64,000 bases of DNA from Salinibius halmophilus (GTDB taxonomy: Bacteria; Pseudomonadota; Gammaproteobacteria; Pseudomonadales; Natronospirillaceae), in contig NZ_QPEP01000001.1 of assembly GCF_003577475.1 (NCBI RefSeq), positions 17,830 through 81,829 of the forward strand. Reading direction: 5' to 3'. Shown here one piece after another: positions 9,053 through 19,335 of this stretch. Under the pieces are notes generated by a model that saw only the letters and a program-made list of their open reading frames with translations, was not told where the DNA came from and ran no database searches. The stretch's first letter is position 1; every line of letters begins with the position of its first letter. The position numbers and the translations under genes are program-made.

Positions 9053-9637
9053 TTAAAACCGTAAGCCAAACGTTGTGGCAATGTAGTCATACCCTTTTGG
9101 GTAAACAGATTTCACCGCGTCGAAATTAATTTGCATTGAATCGGTAATTTCAAGACTGGTGTTTAGATTGACTGTGGTAGCAAACAAGGTTTGGTTTTCG
9201 AGGGTTTGCACGGCAAACTCACCGCTTTGATCAATCCAACGGTAAATACCTGCTTCCATTGCGCCTTGCACACCAAGTCCTAGGCCGTACCAAAATTTGC
9301 GGCCGTTATCGAATACCATGTCGCGGCGAAGAATGGCGGTAACATCACCTAGGTAAGAGGTTGCACCGACTTGATTTTCGGCTTTTTCAGGGCGAAATAC
9401 TGTCCATTGAAACCCACCGGAGAACACAGCTTGCCAATGTTGTTCAACAAGTAATGGCAGTACGTAGTCGGCTTGTAAGCGTGCACCATAGCCAAGTGGC
9501 ATATCGGCGTCGTGAAATGGCACAGCAACGGCTGCACCCGCATTAACTTGGTAATAGGCTTCTTCCCACTCAATTGCTGTGGCGGAAGCTGCGATAAATA
9601 GGGGTAGAGACCACGAAAATATGTAGCGTGCGAACAT
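9053..9637 (-). CDS. Probable small outer-membrane beta-barrel protein, 194 residues
   Basis: The N-terminal signal peptide has a likely cut after ASATA near residue 21. The mature chain alternates hydrophobic and polar residues in strand-like stretches rich in Tyr, Trp and Gly (GYGARLQADYVLPLL, FWYGLGLGVQGA). It ends in Phe (TTFGLRF), the usual C-terminal signal for outer-membrane barrel insertion. An 8-stranded barrel is plausible for this length. It resembles in design the 202-residue protein at 9866-10459, which also ends in Phe. It is followed after 12 bases by the propeller lipoprotein gene and may be co-transcribed with it. The specific function is unknown. Confidence 0.7.
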   Translation of the reverse strand: MFARYIFSWSLPLFIAASATAIEWEEAYYQVNAGAAVAVPFHDADMPLGYGARLQADYVLPLLVEQHWQAVFSGGFQWTVFRPEKAENQVGATSYLGDVTAILRRDMVFDNGRKFWYGLGLGVQGAMEAGIYRWIDQSGEFAVQTLENQTLFATTVNLNTSLEITDSMQINFDAVKSVYPKGYDYIATTFGLRF

Positions 9638-9865
9638 GCGCTTAGTTGCTCCCTTGTATGACTTTACCCAGCTAGTTGGGGTGTCGTCTTCATCCTTTCC
9701 TTGCCATTGAAAAGCAAAGCGATTGAAGTTTCAAGCTTTTAACATTAGAAAATTGTTAGGCTTGTCTTTTACGTCGATTATTATGTTTTTATGACGTTCG
9801 AACTTCCGTGAAGACATTCACAAACCTACCGCTATGGATGGTTTTTGTGTTACGAATTGTACGGC
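9638..9865. other. Intergenic stretch, likely promoter of the barrel/lipoprotein operon
   Basis: No gene is recognised in these 228 bases. The part next to 9637 should hold the promoter of the minus-strand cassette. No strong terminator for the gene at 9866-10459 could be identified. Confidence 0.4.
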
Positions 9866-10459
9866 TTAGAATTGATAGCCTATAGAAAATGCGACGAACT
9901 GTATCATTTCCGTCGTGGCCGGTAGAGTTTTTTCGTACCATTCTATATTGCCAGTGGTTTGACGACTAAGGTAGGGAGCAACGTCGAGTTGCGTAGCCTG
10001 AAATCGGGTTTGGCCATGTACCGAAAGCTGACCAAACCATTTGCCGAATTGTTGCCGGTAGCCCACTTGGTACTTCATCGCTGGCAAGGCAGCTATGTCG
10101 GCATAGGCTTCTTGCGTAGGCTCTATAACGGTTAAGAGCGCGAGGTCGGCGCCCATTGTGGCGCTTGCATACACACCAAGTTTGGCTGCGGCTTCCAACC
10201 CTAAACCAGCAAAACTTTGTGATGTCCACTGCATTGCGCTGTCTTCCCATTCGGTAAGTGACAAGCGCTGATCAATGTGGGCCACGATTGACAACCTGCG
10301 GTCAAGCATTGGGAGCGCCCAGCCAGAGTTCACAACAGCGATATTTTCGAAATGAGTTGGGCGATAGCTGCCGCCAAGACTTAAACGCCAATCAGCAAGC
10401 GCGCTGGCCGGCATCACTAGCAGGGTTAACAGTAAACAATATTTCACTGAAAAGCTCAT
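9866..10459 (-). CDS. Second small outer-membrane beta-barrel-like protein, about 197 residues
   Basis: A secreted protein with a signal peptide ending at ASALA, followed by strand-like alternation (WRLSLGGSYRPTHF, KYQVGYRQQFGKWFGQLSVHG) and a C-terminal Phe (FSIGYQF). These are hallmarks of an outer-membrane barrel. The ATG at 10459 is chosen because GGGAG lies 8 bases upstream; an ATG five codons earlier (10474) is also in frame but has a weaker ribosome site. It lies on the same strand as the 194-residue barrel gene with a 228-bp gap, so it may be a separate unit. Function unknown. Confidence 0.65.
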   Translation of the reverse strand: MSFSVKYCLLLTLLVMPASALADWRLSLGGSYRPTHFENIAVVNSGWALPMLDRRLSIVAHIDQRLSLTEWEDSAMQWTSQSFAGLGLEAAAKLGVYASATMGADLALLTVIEPTQEAYADIAALPAMKYQVGYRQQFGKWFGQLSVHGQTRFQATQLDVAPYLSRQTTGNIEWYEKTLPATTEMIQFVAFSIGYQF

Positions 10460-10534
10460 AGCAACCACTCCCATGTAGCTACTTACTTATCAGCTTAGGC
10501 GGCTTTAGGGCCATTGCTTATTGGTGTTACGCTT

Positions 10535-10664
10535 AAAAACCTTTATTCACAATGGGTTACGTCAATAGTACTTGTTGCCCGGCCAGTGTGGCCCAGCGCA
10601 AACCCGCCGTACAACCTACGGGGACCTTGTTTCGTAGGTTTTTCAAACCGAAGGTTTGGGAAAC
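10535..10664 (-). repeat. Diverged copy of a dispersed palindromic repeat
   Basis: Read on the minus strand, this contains a tail (TTTCCCAAACC, a TTC loop, GGTTTG, then AAACCTAC, near 10664-10634). A short spacer follows, then a head (GTAGGTTGTACGGCGGGTTTGC, near 10620-10597) and a body with CCGGGCAAC. These match the repeat pair at 57391-57561. The stem CAAACC/GGTTTG lies at 10644-10649 and 10653-10658, and CCTACG/CGTAGG at 10615-10620 and 10633-10638. Confidence 0.6.
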
Positions 10665-10677
10665 AAACTCACTCGTC

Positions 10678-10702
10678 ACACCCGAGTGTTTTTATCGGGT
10701 GT
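10678..10702. repeat. 8-bp hairpin downstream of sucD
   Basis: ACACCCGA (10678-10685) pairs with TCGGGTGT (10695-10702) around a 9-base loop rich in T. With the two hairpins at 10734-10793 it forms the transcript end of the TCA operon. Confidence 0.45.
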
Positions 10703-10733
10703 CTAATTTGCTGTTTGCAAATGCTTTAGCTGG

Positions 10734-10793
10734 ACTCCCGCCTACGCGGGAGTGACGTATATGCAGTAACTAGACTCCCGCCTGCGCGGGAGT
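10734..10793. repeat. Two copies of a 20-bp palindromic repeat after sucD
   Basis: ACTCCCGCCTACGCGGGAGT at 10734-10753 and the same with one change (TGC for TAC) at 10774-10793, 40 bases apart and in the same orientation. Each forms a 7-bp or longer GC-rich hairpin (CTCCCGC with GCGGGAG). They lie 6 bases past the sucD stop. Such REP-like hairpins protect 3' ends or end transcripts in many gammaproteobacteria. The TCA operon probably ends here. Confidence 0.7.
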
Positions 10794-10799
10794 GACAGA

Positions 10800-11672
10800 T
10801 TACCAGCCAGTCTTTTCTTTCAGTGCGTTACCAATGTCGGCTAGCGAGCGAACGGTTTTTACGCCGGCTGCTTCTAGAGCAGCAAATTTTTCGTCGGCTG
10901 TGCCTTTACCACCAGAAATGATCGCACCAGCGTGGCCCATACGCTTGCCTGGAGGTGCTGTTACACCGGCAATGTAAGACACAACTGGTTTGGTGACGTT
11001 TTCTTTGATGTAAGCAGCCGCTTCTTCTTCTGCTGTACCACCAATTTCACCAATCATAACGATTGCTTCTGTTTGCTCGTCTTTCTCAAACATTTCTAGA
11101 ATGTCGATGAAGTTTGAGCCTGGAATTGGGTCGCCGCCAATACCAACACAAGTAGACTGACCAAAGCCAAAGTCGGTGGTTTGTTTTACTGCTTCGTACG
11201 TTAGCGTACCAGAGCGAGAAACAATACCTACTTTACCTGGCTTGTGAATGTGGCCTGGCATAATGCCGATCTTACATTCACCTGGCGTGATGACGCCTGG
11301 GCAGTTAGGGCCAATCAAACGCACACCTAGCTCGTCGCATTTTACTTTTGCTTCCAGCATGTCCATTGTTGGAATGCCTTCAGTAATACATACGATTAGC
11401 TTGATGCCGCCGTTAGCTGCTTCCAAGATAGAGTCTTTACAGAATGGCGCTGGTACGTAAATTACCGACGCTTCTGCACCTGTTTCTGCTACCGCTTCAG
11501 CAACGGTGTTGAATACAGGTAAACCTAGGTGCTCTTGGCCACCTTTGCCTGGCGTCACACCACCAACCATTTTAGTGCCATAAGCAATGGCTTGCTCAGA
11601 GTGGAATGTACCCTGTGCACCGGTAAAACCTTGGCAAATAACTTTGGTGTCTTTATTAATTAAAACGCTCAT
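10800..11672 (-). CDS. sucD: Succinyl-CoA synthetase alpha subunit
   Basis: The 290-residue alpha subunit of succinyl-CoA synthetase, which couples succinyl-CoA cleavage to ATP or GTP formation in the TCA cycle. It has the CoA-binding N-terminal Rossmann fold ([17 protein letters not shown]), the [19 protein letters not shown] segment and the phospho-histidine loop GHAGAI near residue 246. The length is as usual for the family. The ATG overlaps the TAA of sucC by one base, so translation is coupled. It is the last gene of the TCA cluster. Confidence 0.98.
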   Translation of the reverse strand: MSVLINKDTKVICQGFTGAQGTFHSEQAIAYGTKMVGGVTPGKGGQEHLGLPVFNTVAEAVAETGAEASVIYVPAPFCKDSILEAANGGIKLIVCITEGIPTMDMLEAKVKCDELGVRLIGPNCPGVITPGECKIGIMPGHIHKPGKVGIVSRSGTLTYEAVKQTTDFGFGQSTCVGIGGDPIPGSNFIDILEMFEKDEQTEAIVMIGEIGGTAEEEAAAYIKENVTKPVVSYIAGVTAPPGKRMGHAGAIISGGKGTADEKFAALEAAGVKTVRSLADIGNALKEKTGW

Positions 11673-12838
11673 TATTTGCCCTCCGCTGCTGCAACAACTT
11701 GTTGGGCAGCATCCGTTAGCGAGGTTGCTGCGATAATGTTCAAACCACTGTCTGCTAGGCGCTTAGCGCCCAACTCGGCGTTGTTACCCTCTAGGCGAAC
11801 CACTACAGGTACTTTCACGCCAACTTCTTCTACTGCACCGATAATGCCGTCTGCGATTAGGTCGCAACGCACAATACCGCCGAAGATGTTTACTAGAACA
11901 GCTTTTACATTATCGTCAGAAAGAATGATCTTGAACGCTTCTGTTACACGCTCTTTGGTTGCACCGCCACCAACGTCTAGGAAGTTAGCTGGCTCACCAC
12001 CGTTAAGCTTAACAATGTCCATTGTGCCCATTGCCAAACCAGCGCCGTTCACCATGCAACCAATGTTGCCATCTAGTGCAACGTAGTTAAGCTCCCAAGA
12101 AGCCGCGTGCGCTTCACGCTCGTCTTCCTGTGTTGGGTCAGCCATTGCACGTAGGTCTGGGTGGCGGTATAGCGCGTTGCCATCGATGTTAATTTTGGCA
12201 TCAAGCGCGTGCAGGTTGCCTTCGGTTGTAATAATCAACGGGTTGATCTCTAACAACGCAAGGTCTTTTTCGACGAACAATTTCGCCAAGCCTAAGAAGA
12301 TCTTGGTGAATTGCTTAATTTGGTCACCTTTAAGGCCTAGCTTGAACGCCAGGTCACGGCCTTGGTATGGCTGTGCACCTACTAGCGGATCAACAACTGC
12401 CTTAAGGATTTTCTCAGGTGTTTCTTCGGCAACTTTTTCAATTTCTACGCCGCCTTCAGTAGACGCCATAAATACAACACGACGTGTTGAGCGGTCGACC
12501 ACTGCACCTAGATACAACTCTGTTTCGATGTCTGAGCAAGTTTCTACTAGAATCTTGCTAACTGGCTGGCCATCGGCATCAGTTTGGAAGGTGACCAGAC
12601 GTGTACCCATCATAGAGTCTACGAACTGGCGAATGTCGGCTTCTGCTTCCACTAGCTTTACGCCACCGGCTTTACCGCGGCCACCAGCGTGAACCTGTGC
12701 TTTTACAACTACTTTGCCGCCGCCCAGTTTCTTTTGTGCTTCCACTGCCTCGTCGGCAGTTTCCACAGCGAAACCATCTGATACCGGGATACCATATTCC
12801 CGGAATAATTGCTTACCTTGGTATTCGTGCAGGTTCAT
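11672..12838 (-). CDS. sucC: Succinyl-CoA synthetase beta subunit
   Basis: The 388-residue beta subunit of succinyl-CoA synthetase. It has the ATP-grasp N-terminus ([16 protein letters not shown]), the [16 protein letters not shown] segment and the C-terminal [13 protein letters not shown] region that contacts the alpha subunit. An in-frame start 18 codons upstream exists, but the ATG at 12838 has AGGA six bases upstream and gives the exact family N-terminus. A hairpin at 12915-12933 lies between lpdA and this gene, so sucCD may be expressed at a different level from the genes upstream. Confidence 0.98.
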   Translation of the reverse strand: MNLHEYQGKQLFREYGIPVSDGFAVETADEAVEAQKKLGGGKVVVKAQVHAGGRGKAGGVKLVEAEADIRQFVDSMMGTRLVTFQTDADGQPVSKILVETCSDIETELYLGAVVDRSTRRVVFMASTEGGVEIEKVAEETPEKILKAVVDPLVGAQPYQGRDLAFKLGLKGDQIKQFTKIFLGLAKLFVEKDLALLEINPLIITTEGNLHALDAKINIDGNALYRHPDLRAMADPTQEDEREAHAASWELNYVALDGNIGCMVNGAGLAMGTMDIVKLNGGEPANFLDVGGGATKERVTEAFKIILSDDNVKAVLVNIFGGIVRCDLIADGIIGAVEEVGVKVPVVVRLEGNNAELGAKRLADSGLNIIAATSLTDAAQQVVAAAEGK

Positions 12839-12914
12839 GATTTCCTGTCCACTTTCCGTTATTGTTATAAGTTCGATTGGCAAAACTGCCAATCAAGGTT
12901 GCGCTCGATTAGAA

Positions 12915-12933
12915 AAGGGGGCGCTGCCCCCTT
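12915..12933 (-). terminator. GC-rich hairpin between lpdA and sucC
   Basis: AAGGGGGC (12915-12922) pairs with GCCCCCTT (12926-12933) around a 3-base loop. On the minus strand it is followed by TTTTCT. It begins a few bases after the lpdA stop and 77 bases before the sucC start. It looks like an intrinsic terminator or attenuator inside the TCA cluster. Confidence 0.65.
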
Positions 12934-12937
12934 ATTC

Positions 12938-14374
<1,437 letters not shown>

Positions 14375-14434
14375 TTACCTATTCCCGTTATTGGTTGGAT
14401 TGCGCCGCCTACTCTATTGTAAGCGGCGAAAAAA

Positions 14435-15634
14435 TTACACTTCTAGAAGGATTCGTGCAGGGTCTTCTAGCATTTCTTTGATGGCTACCAAGAACTGCAC
14501 TGCTTCTTTACCATCTAGCAGGCGGTGGTCATAAGAAAGCGCCAAATACATCATTGGGCGAATTTCTACTTGGCCATTTACCGCTACTGGGCGCTCTTTA
14601 ATTGCGTGCATACCCAAAATAGCCGACTGTGGCGGGTTCAAAATTGGCGTTGAAATCAATGAGCCAAAAACACCACCGTTAGTAATGGTAAAGGTGCCAC
14701 CCTGCATTTCATCTAGGCCTAGTGCACCTTTTTGTGCACGCTGACCAAAGTCACGGATGGTTGATTCAATTTCTGCCATACCCATATTTTCCGCGTTACG
14801 CAACACAGGTACCACCAAACCGCGCTCACTCGATACAGCAATACCGATATCTTGGTAGCCATGATACACGATATCGTCGCCATCAATCGAGGCATTTACT
14901 ACTGGGAAGCGCTTCAGGGCTTCGGTAGCGGCTTTAACGAAGAACGACATAAAGCCAAGTTTTGAACCGTCATGTTTCTTCTCAAACAGGTCTTTATACT
15001 GCTTGCGAAGGTCCATGACTGGTTTCATATCCACTTCGTTGAAAGTGGTTAGCATGGCAGCCGTTTGTTGCGCTTCTACTAAGCGGCCGGCAACCATTTT
15101 ACGCAAGCGTGTCATTGGCACACGCTTCTCAACACGATCACCTACCGCTTCAACCGCTGGCGCGCTCGCAGTGCTTGCAGGTGCCGGCTTAGAAGCCGGT
15201 TTTTCAGCTTTCATGGCATCTTCTTTGGTGATCATGCCATTTTTGCCAGTACCCACTACCTCTGCAGCGGTTAAGCCTTTTTCGTCAAGAATTCGGCGAG
15301 CAGCTGGGCTAACGGTTGCATCAGAGTCGGCTTTGCTAGCCGCTGGCGCTTCGCTTGCTGGCGCCTCTTCAGCTGGTGCACTAGCAGCAGACACTTCGCC
15401 AGCCTCAAAAATCGCCATCACTTCTTCCGACAACACGGTGTCGTCTTCGTTCTTGATAATTTCTTTAATCGTACCGTCGGCTGGTGCAACAACTTCTAAA
15501 ACCACTTTGTCGGTTTCGATATCTACGATTAGTTCATCACGGCTAACCGGCTCGCCTGGCTGCTTATGCCAGGTTGCCACGGTACCGTCAGCAACGGATT
15601 CTGGGAACTGAGGAGCTTTAATCTCGATGGTCAT
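14435..15634 (-). CDS. sucB: 2-oxoglutarate dehydrogenase E2, dihydrolipoyl succinyltransferase
   Basis: A 399-residue E2 core protein. It has an N-terminal lipoyl domain with the lipoylated Lys in ETDKVVLEV, an Ala/Pro/Ser-rich flexible linker (about 80-105), and a peripheral subunit-binding domain ([13 protein letters not shown]). A second linker follows, then the catalytic domain with the His/Asp active site in [13 protein letters not shown] near the C-terminus. It transfers succinyl groups to CoA. The gene lies between sucA (36-bp gap) and lpdA. Only one lipoyl domain is present, as usual for SucB. Confidence 0.97.
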   Translation of the reverse strand: MTIEIKAPQFPESVADGTVATWHKQPGEPVSRDELIVDIETDKVVLEVVAPADGTIKEIIKNEDDTVLSEEVMAIFEAGEVSAASAPAEEAPASEAPAASKADSDATVSPAARRILDEKGLTAAEVVGTGKNGMITKEDAMKAEKPASKPAPASTASAPAVEAVGDRVEKRVPMTRLRKMVAGRLVEAQQTAAMLTTFNEVDMKPVMDLRKQYKDLFEKKHDGSKLGFMSFFVKAATEALKRFPVVNASIDGDDIVYHGYQDIGIAVSSERGLVVPVLRNAENMGMAEIESTIRDFGQRAQKGALGLDEMQGGTFTITNGGVFGSLISTPILNPPQSAILGMHAIKERPVAVNGQVEIRPMMYLALSYDHRLLDGKEAVQFLVAIKEMLEDPARILLEV

Positions 15635-15670
15635 AATAATTTGTTCCTTATCTCTGGCACCAACGCCGAA

Positions 15671-18508
15671 TTATTGTTCTTGCTGATAAAGTGCGTCTAC
15701 TAAGAATTGCTCTAACTGCTCAAGGTGCAGTTTCATGTAACCGGCAGCTGGCGATGCAGCAGGTTTACGACCCGCATAGCGAAGGTGCAGCTGCGGATTC
15801 AGTTGAGCAATAACATGGCGCATATGGTGTTGACTTGGGTACCACGCCCCCTGGTTCATAGGCTCTTCTTGACACCAAACCACGTCTTTGACGTTTTTGT
15901 ACTGCTCCAATGCCTCAAACAACTTGCCTTCAGGGAACGGATACAACTGCTCGATACGAACAATTGCCACGTTATCAAGGCCGTCTTTGGCGCGACGCTC
16001 AGCTAGGTCGTAATATACCTTGCCCGAGCACAGTACAACGCGTTCAACCTTATTAGGGTCGATCGACTGATTCACTTCTGGCAGTACCGTTTGGAACTGA
16101 CCAACAGCAATCTCATCTAAAGACGACACAGCATCTTTATGACGCAACAAGCTCTTCGGAGACATTACTACCAATGGCTTGCGAAGTTTGCGGATCGATT
16201 GGCGAACCAGCATGTGGTAAACCTGCGCCGGCGTGGTTGGTACACATACTTGAATATTGTGTTCGGCACACAATTGCAAGAAGCGTTCAAGACGCGCAGA
16301 GCTGTGCTCTGGACCTTGGCCTTCATAGCCATGCGGCAACAACATGGTTAAGCCACACAAGCGGCCCCATTTTTCTTCACCAGAGGTAATAAATTGGTCA
16401 ATGACGACCTGCGCACCGTTGGCAAAGTCACCAAACTGCGCTTCCCAAATGACCAATGAAGATGGCGTTGTGGTGGCATAACCATATTCAAATGCTAATA
16501 CCGCTTCTTCCGAAAGGAAGGAGTCGAAAATGGTGAAACGCGGCTGATCATCTGCCATGTTTTGCAACGGCACCCAGCAACTGCCATCTTTTTGGTTATG
16601 CAGCACGGCGTGGCGGTGAGAGAACGTACCACGGCCAACGTCTTGACCGGTAATGCGAACGTCGTTACCAGCCGCCAAAATAGTGGCATAAGCCAACGTT
16701 TCAGCATAGCCCCAGTTAATTGGTAAAGCACCAGCAGCCATTTTCTGGCGATCTTGAACAATCTTGTTCACTTGGCGCTGTAGCGCAAAACCTTCTGGCA
16801 CATTGTCTATCTTGGCTGCTAGCTCTTTCAGCTTGGCAAGCCCAACGCCCGTTTCAAACTCATCTTGCTGCGGCTGGTTTAAGTACGGTGCCCAGTTCAC
16901 GAACATGGATGTGTTTGGCTCGGTAACCAAAGCCTTGGCCACGTGGCGGCCGTTATCAAGCGCTTCGCGGTATTCATCTACCATGGTGCGCAACGTCGAG
17001 TCATCAATCACCGCTTCGCCTTTAAGCTGATCAGCATAAAGGGTAACCGTTGATTTTTGTTTCTTAATCGCGCTGTACATTAGCGGCTGCGTGCCGCTTG
17101 GCTCATCCGCTTCGTTGTGGCCATTGCGGCGGTAACAAATTAAATCGATAACGATATCGCGCTTAAAGCGCATACGGTAGTCAATAGCAATCTGTGTGGC
17201 AAACACCACGGCTTCTGGATCATCGCCGTTAACGTGCAGGATTGGCGCCTGAACCATTTTAGCGATATCGGTGCAGTACTCAGTAGAGCGCGCATCTTCT
17301 CGCTTCGAAGTAGTAAAACCAACTTGGTTATTGATAACAATATGCACCGTACCACCGGTTGCATAAGCACGGGTTTGTGACATCTGGAAGGTTTCCATCA
17401 CCACACCCTGACCAGCGAAAGCTGCGTCACCGTGCATCACCACTGGTACTACCACATCGCGAGTTTCATCTTGACGGCGATCTTGGCGAGCGCGCACAGA
17501 GCCTTCAACTACTGGTGAAACAATTTCCAAGTGCGATGGGTTAAATGCCATTGCTACGTGTACTTCACCGCCGGCTGTCATAACGTTCGTTGAGAAGCCT
17601 TGGTGGTACTTCACATCGCCCGAACCAAGTTCGTAGAACGACTTACCTTCGAACTCGTCGAACAGGTCACGCGGGCTCTTGCCCATGGTATTAACCAACA
17701 CGTTCAAACGACCACGGTGCGCCATGCCTAAAACAATTTCTTGCACACCATAAGTACCAGAGCGCTGAATCAACTCGTCTAGCATTGGAATCAGTGCTTC
17801 ACCACCTTCCAAGCCAAAGCGCTTAGCGCCTGAGTAGCGCGAGTGCAGGTACTTTTCTAGGCCTTCAGCTGCCACCAAACGCTCTAGAATATGCTTTTTG
17901 TTTTGCTGTGAAAATTCTGGTTTACCGCGCATCGACTCTAAACGCTGCTCTATCCAGCGGCGCTCTGAGGTATCGGTAATATGGGTAATCTCGGCACCAA
18001 TCGAACGGCAATAGGTCGATTCACACGAATCAATGATCTCGCGCAGTGTTGCGTTTTCTTTGCCAATGTATAGTGCTGTTGAAAAGGTCGTATCGAGATC
18101 AGCGCTAGAAAGCTCATGGTAAGCCAGCGACAGATCGGGCGGCGTTTGGCGCTGCCAGATATTTAGTGGGTCTAGCTTGGCTTTTTGGTGACCGCGCATA
18201 CGGTACGCCGTTACCAGCTGCTGTACACGCACCTGCTTACGCTCGTGTTCAGTACCAGCACCGCCTAGCGTGGCGCCTGTGCGCTTTGCTTTGCCAATTT
18301 CAAGAAACTCTTTCTTAACGGCGGCGTGAGAGATATCTGTGGTTACCAGTTCACTAACACCAGGTAACTTGTCGAATTCTTTGCGCCACTCCTCTGGAAT
18401 GGAGTTGGGGTCTGAGAGATAAGCTTCAAATAGCTCCTCTAAATAACCAGCGTTGACGCCGGCCATGTGAGAGGTGCGCCAGAGTTGCTCCATCAGGCTT
18501 TCGTGCAT
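15671..18508 (-). CDS. sucA: 2-oxoglutarate dehydrogenase E1
   Basis: The thiamin-diphosphate-dependent decarboxylase of the 2-oxoglutarate dehydrogenase complex, about 945 residues. Characteristic motifs are the N-terminal YLEELFEAYLSDPNSIPEEWR, the GMAHRGRLNVLVN segment, HGDAAFAGQG, and the C-terminal EEPMNQGAW. The start at 18508 (MHESLMEQLW) matches the usual family N-terminus. A GTG four codons upstream is in frame, but it lies within the AAGGGTG that would serve as ribosome site. It lies 102 bases after sdhB. Confidence 0.97.
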   Translation of the reverse strand: MHESLMEQLWRTSHMAGVNAGYLEELFEAYLSDPNSIPEEWRKEFDKLPGVSELVTTDISHAAVKKEFLEIGKAKRTGATLGGAGTEHERKQVRVQQLVTAYRMRGHQKAKLDPLNIWQRQTPPDLSLAYHELSSADLDTTFSTALYIGKENATLREIIDSCESTYCRSIGAEITHITDTSERRWIEQRLESMRGKPEFSQQNKKHILERLVAAEGLEKYLHSRYSGAKRFGLEGGEALIPMLDELIQRSGTYGVQEIVLGMAHRGRLNVLVNTMGKSPRDLFDEFEGKSFYELGSGDVKYHQGFSTNVMTAGGEVHVAMAFNPSHLEIVSPVVEGSVRARQDRRQDETRDVVVPVVMHGDAAFAGQGVVMETFQMSQTRAYATGGTVHIVINNQVGFTTSKREDARSTEYCTDIAKMVQAPILHVNGDDPEAVVFATQIAIDYRMRFKRDIVIDLICYRRNGHNEADEPSGTQPLMYSAIKKQKSTVTLYADQLKGEAVIDDSTLRTMVDEYREALDNGRHVAKALVTEPNTSMFVNWAPYLNQPQQDEFETGVGLAKLKELAAKIDNVPEGFALQRQVNKIVQDRQKMAAGALPINWGYAETLAYATILAAGNDVRITGQDVGRGTFSHRHAVLHNQKDGSCWVPLQNMADDQPRFTIFDSFLSEEAVLAFEYGYATTTPSSLVIWEAQFGDFANGAQVVIDQFITSGEEKWGRLCGLTMLLPHGYEGQGPEHSSARLERFLQLCAEHNIQVCVPTTPAQVYHMLVRQSIRKLRKPLVVMSPKSLLRHKDAVSSLDEIAVGQFQTVLPEVNQSIDPNKVERVVLCSGKVYYDLAERRAKDGLDNVAIVRIEQLYPFPEGKLFEALEQYKNVKDVVWCQEEPMNQGAWYPSQHHMRHVIAQLNPQLHLRYAGRKPAASPAAGYMKLHLEQLEQFLVDALYQQEQ

Positions 18509-18526
18509 AGCGATTAACACCCTTCA

Positions 18527-18590
18527 GGCTAGTGTATAGCCTCAATTATTATTATCTAAGTGATAGCACAACGCCGGGGATCACCCGGCG
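18527..18590 (-). other. Two hairpins in the sdhB-sucA gap
   Basis: CGCCGGG (18572-18578) pairs with CCCGGCG (18584-18590) around a 5-base loop. A second small stem GGCTA/TAGCC (18527-18531 and 18537-18541) sits next to the sucA ribosome site. Neither has a T tract, so they look like processing or stability elements rather than terminators. Confidence 0.4.
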
Positions 18591-18609
18591 AAGTAGCTTT
18601 GCCCTTATG

Positions 18610-19323
18610 TTATGCAGACTGCGTTAGCAGCATGGATCGAATATGCCCGATAGCCCTCGTCGGGTTCAATCCTTTAGGACACACGTTAACACAGTTCATG
18701 ATACCTCGACAGCGGAACACGCTAAACGGGTCATCAAGATCTGCCAAACGCTCGGCCGTTGCCGTATCACGACTATCTGCCAAGAAGCGCCAGGCTTGCA
18801 GCAAACCAGCTGGGCCAACGAACTTATCTGGGTTCCACCAGAAAGATGGGCAGCTTGTTGAACAACATGCGCAAAGAATACATTCATACAGACCATCAAG
18901 CTTAGCTCGATCTTCTGGTGATTGTAGACGCTCAATAGCCGGAGCAGGCGTATCATTCTGCAAATAAGGCTTAATTTTTTCGTATTGTTTGTAGAACAGT
19001 GACATATCTACAACCAAGTCTCGCACGACCGGCAAGCCCGGCAGTGGACGAAGTACTAATTTATTGCCTTTTTTCGCTTCCGACAATGGGGTAATGCACG
19101 CTAGGCCGTTTTTACCCGAAATATTCATGCCATCCGAGCCACATACACCCTCGCGACAAGAACGACGATACGTTAGTGCCGGGTCCTTCTCTTTCGCCAA
19201 ATGCAGCACGTCTAGCACCATCAGGTCTTTACCCTCTGGCACATCAACTTCAATGTCTTGCATGTACGGCTTTTTGTCCGTCTCAGGGTTGTAGCGATAA
19301 ATGCTGACAGTTAATGCAGTCAT
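18610..19323 (-). CDS. sdhB: Succinate dehydrogenase iron-sulfur subunit
   Basis: The 237-residue electron-transfer subunit of complex II. It carries the 2Fe-2S ligands in CREGVCGSDGMN and the later GLAC, the 4Fe-4S set CILCACCSTSCP, and the 3Fe-4S/4Fe-4S ligands in CRGIMNCVNVCPKGLNP. It passes electrons from the SdhA flavin to quinone at the SdhCD membrane anchor. The length is as expected. The start lies 12 bases after the sdhA stop. Confidence 0.98.
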   Translation of the reverse strand: MTALTVSIYRYNPETDKKPYMQDIEVDVPEGKDLMVLDVLHLAKEKDPALTYRRSCREGVCGSDGMNISGKNGLACITPLSEAKKGNKLVLRPLPGLPVVRDLVVDMSLFYKQYEKIKPYLQNDTPAPAIERLQSPEDRAKLDGLYECILCACCSTSCPSFWWNPDKFVGPAGLLQAWRFLADSRDTATAERLADLDDPFSVFRCRGIMNCVNVCPKGLNPTRAIGHIRSMLLTQSA

Positions 19324-19335
19324 GGTGTTACCCCC

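Noticed and set aside
18509..18520. GTG start of sucA four codons upstream
   Set aside because: It would overlap the ribosome site, and family members start at the position of the ATG at 18508.
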